A DNA stretch of 64,000 nt. Origin: Bugulina stolonifera. Lineage: Eukaryota > Bryozoa > Gymnolaemata > Cheilostomatida > Bugulidae. Shown piece by piece: positions 63,920 through 64,000 of the stretch. How positions within the stretch are numbered: the stretch's first letter is position 1; every line of letters begins with the position of its first letter. The notes beneath the pieces are model-generated. The model was not told the origin of the DNA. It saw only the letters and a program-made list of their open reading frames with translations, and did not search any database. The DNA is taken from assembly GCA_935421135.1 (NCBI GenBank), contig OW285191.1, positions 12,713,700-12,777,699 on the forward strand. Direction: 5' to 3'. The position numbers and the translations under genes are program-made.

Positions 63920-64000
63920 GAAGACACATGATGGAAATGGTGATTTTTGGGGAGATGGTTGTCTACTGCGATGAGGAGAAACCGTGTACAAAAAATAATA
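63920..64000 (+). CDS. Host exon, continues past the window
   Basis: Acceptor aatctctttgcag, enters in phase 1 and is open to the window end. The peptide starts RHMMEMVIFGEMVVYCDEEK and goes on with PCTKNN. Completes a four-exon chain with 60659, 61787 and 63413. Confidence 0.55.

Overview
This is a window of animal nuclear DNA, AT-rich, intron-rich and densely packed with transposons. The evidence is spliced phase-1 exons (an EGF-like exon and a mucin-like repeat exon), LTR, LINE, hAT and TTAA-target elements, and a Maverick/Polinton. The species cannot be fixed from sequence alone. A non-vertebrate metazoan such as a sponge or other marine invertebrate is a weak inference. There are no bacterial operons.

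Host genes. A plus-strand gene runs through much of the window as small exons separated by TE-filled introns: 3878-4008 (Cys/Thr-rich), 27870-28061 (EGF-like), 42940-44820 (a 1,881-bp Ser/Thr-rich mucin-like exon built of an 18-bp minisatellite), then 54950-55057, 55250-55306, 55479-55523 and 55784-55846. All junctions agree in phase 1. A second phase-consistent plus-strand chain (60659-60727, 61787-61866, 63413-63498, 63920-end) belongs to the same gene or the next one. A minus-strand exon (37245-37388) lies inside the big intron.

The standout mobile element is a complete-ended Polinton at 16913-26671 (9,759 bp; TIRs of about 550 bp; TSD TATAAA). It encodes a packaging ATPase, retrovirus-type integrase with chromodomain, penton-like minor capsid protein, a small pVI/pX-like protein, double-jelly-roll major capsid protein and an adenain-like protease. 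Four further ORFs include one of 441 aa that I do not recognise. It has no protein-primed DNA polymerase B gene, which makes it about half the usual Polinton length. The integrase has an in-frame TAG and an Asn at the expected first catalytic Asp; the capsid gene has an in-frame TGA. This copy is therefore probably dead, although its architecture is compact and coherent.

Other mobile DNA. Two non-autonomous LTR retrotransposons (8158-12018 and 56383-60559, minus) carry gag-like and zinc-finger ORFs but no pol. Their tRNA-Leu-type primer sites and solo LTRs define a family with 4-bp TSDs, nearly always ATAT. Two more LTR families, a LINE fragment (5221-6958), a Ty3/gypsy fragment (38803-40890), a MULE-like element with 9-bp TSD nested in an LTR (28939-31675), two TTAA-flanked elements (51479-54144, splitting an LTR; 45552-47760), four or five hAT-like elements, hairpin elements, tRNA-like SINE heads and several tandem arrays fill the rest.
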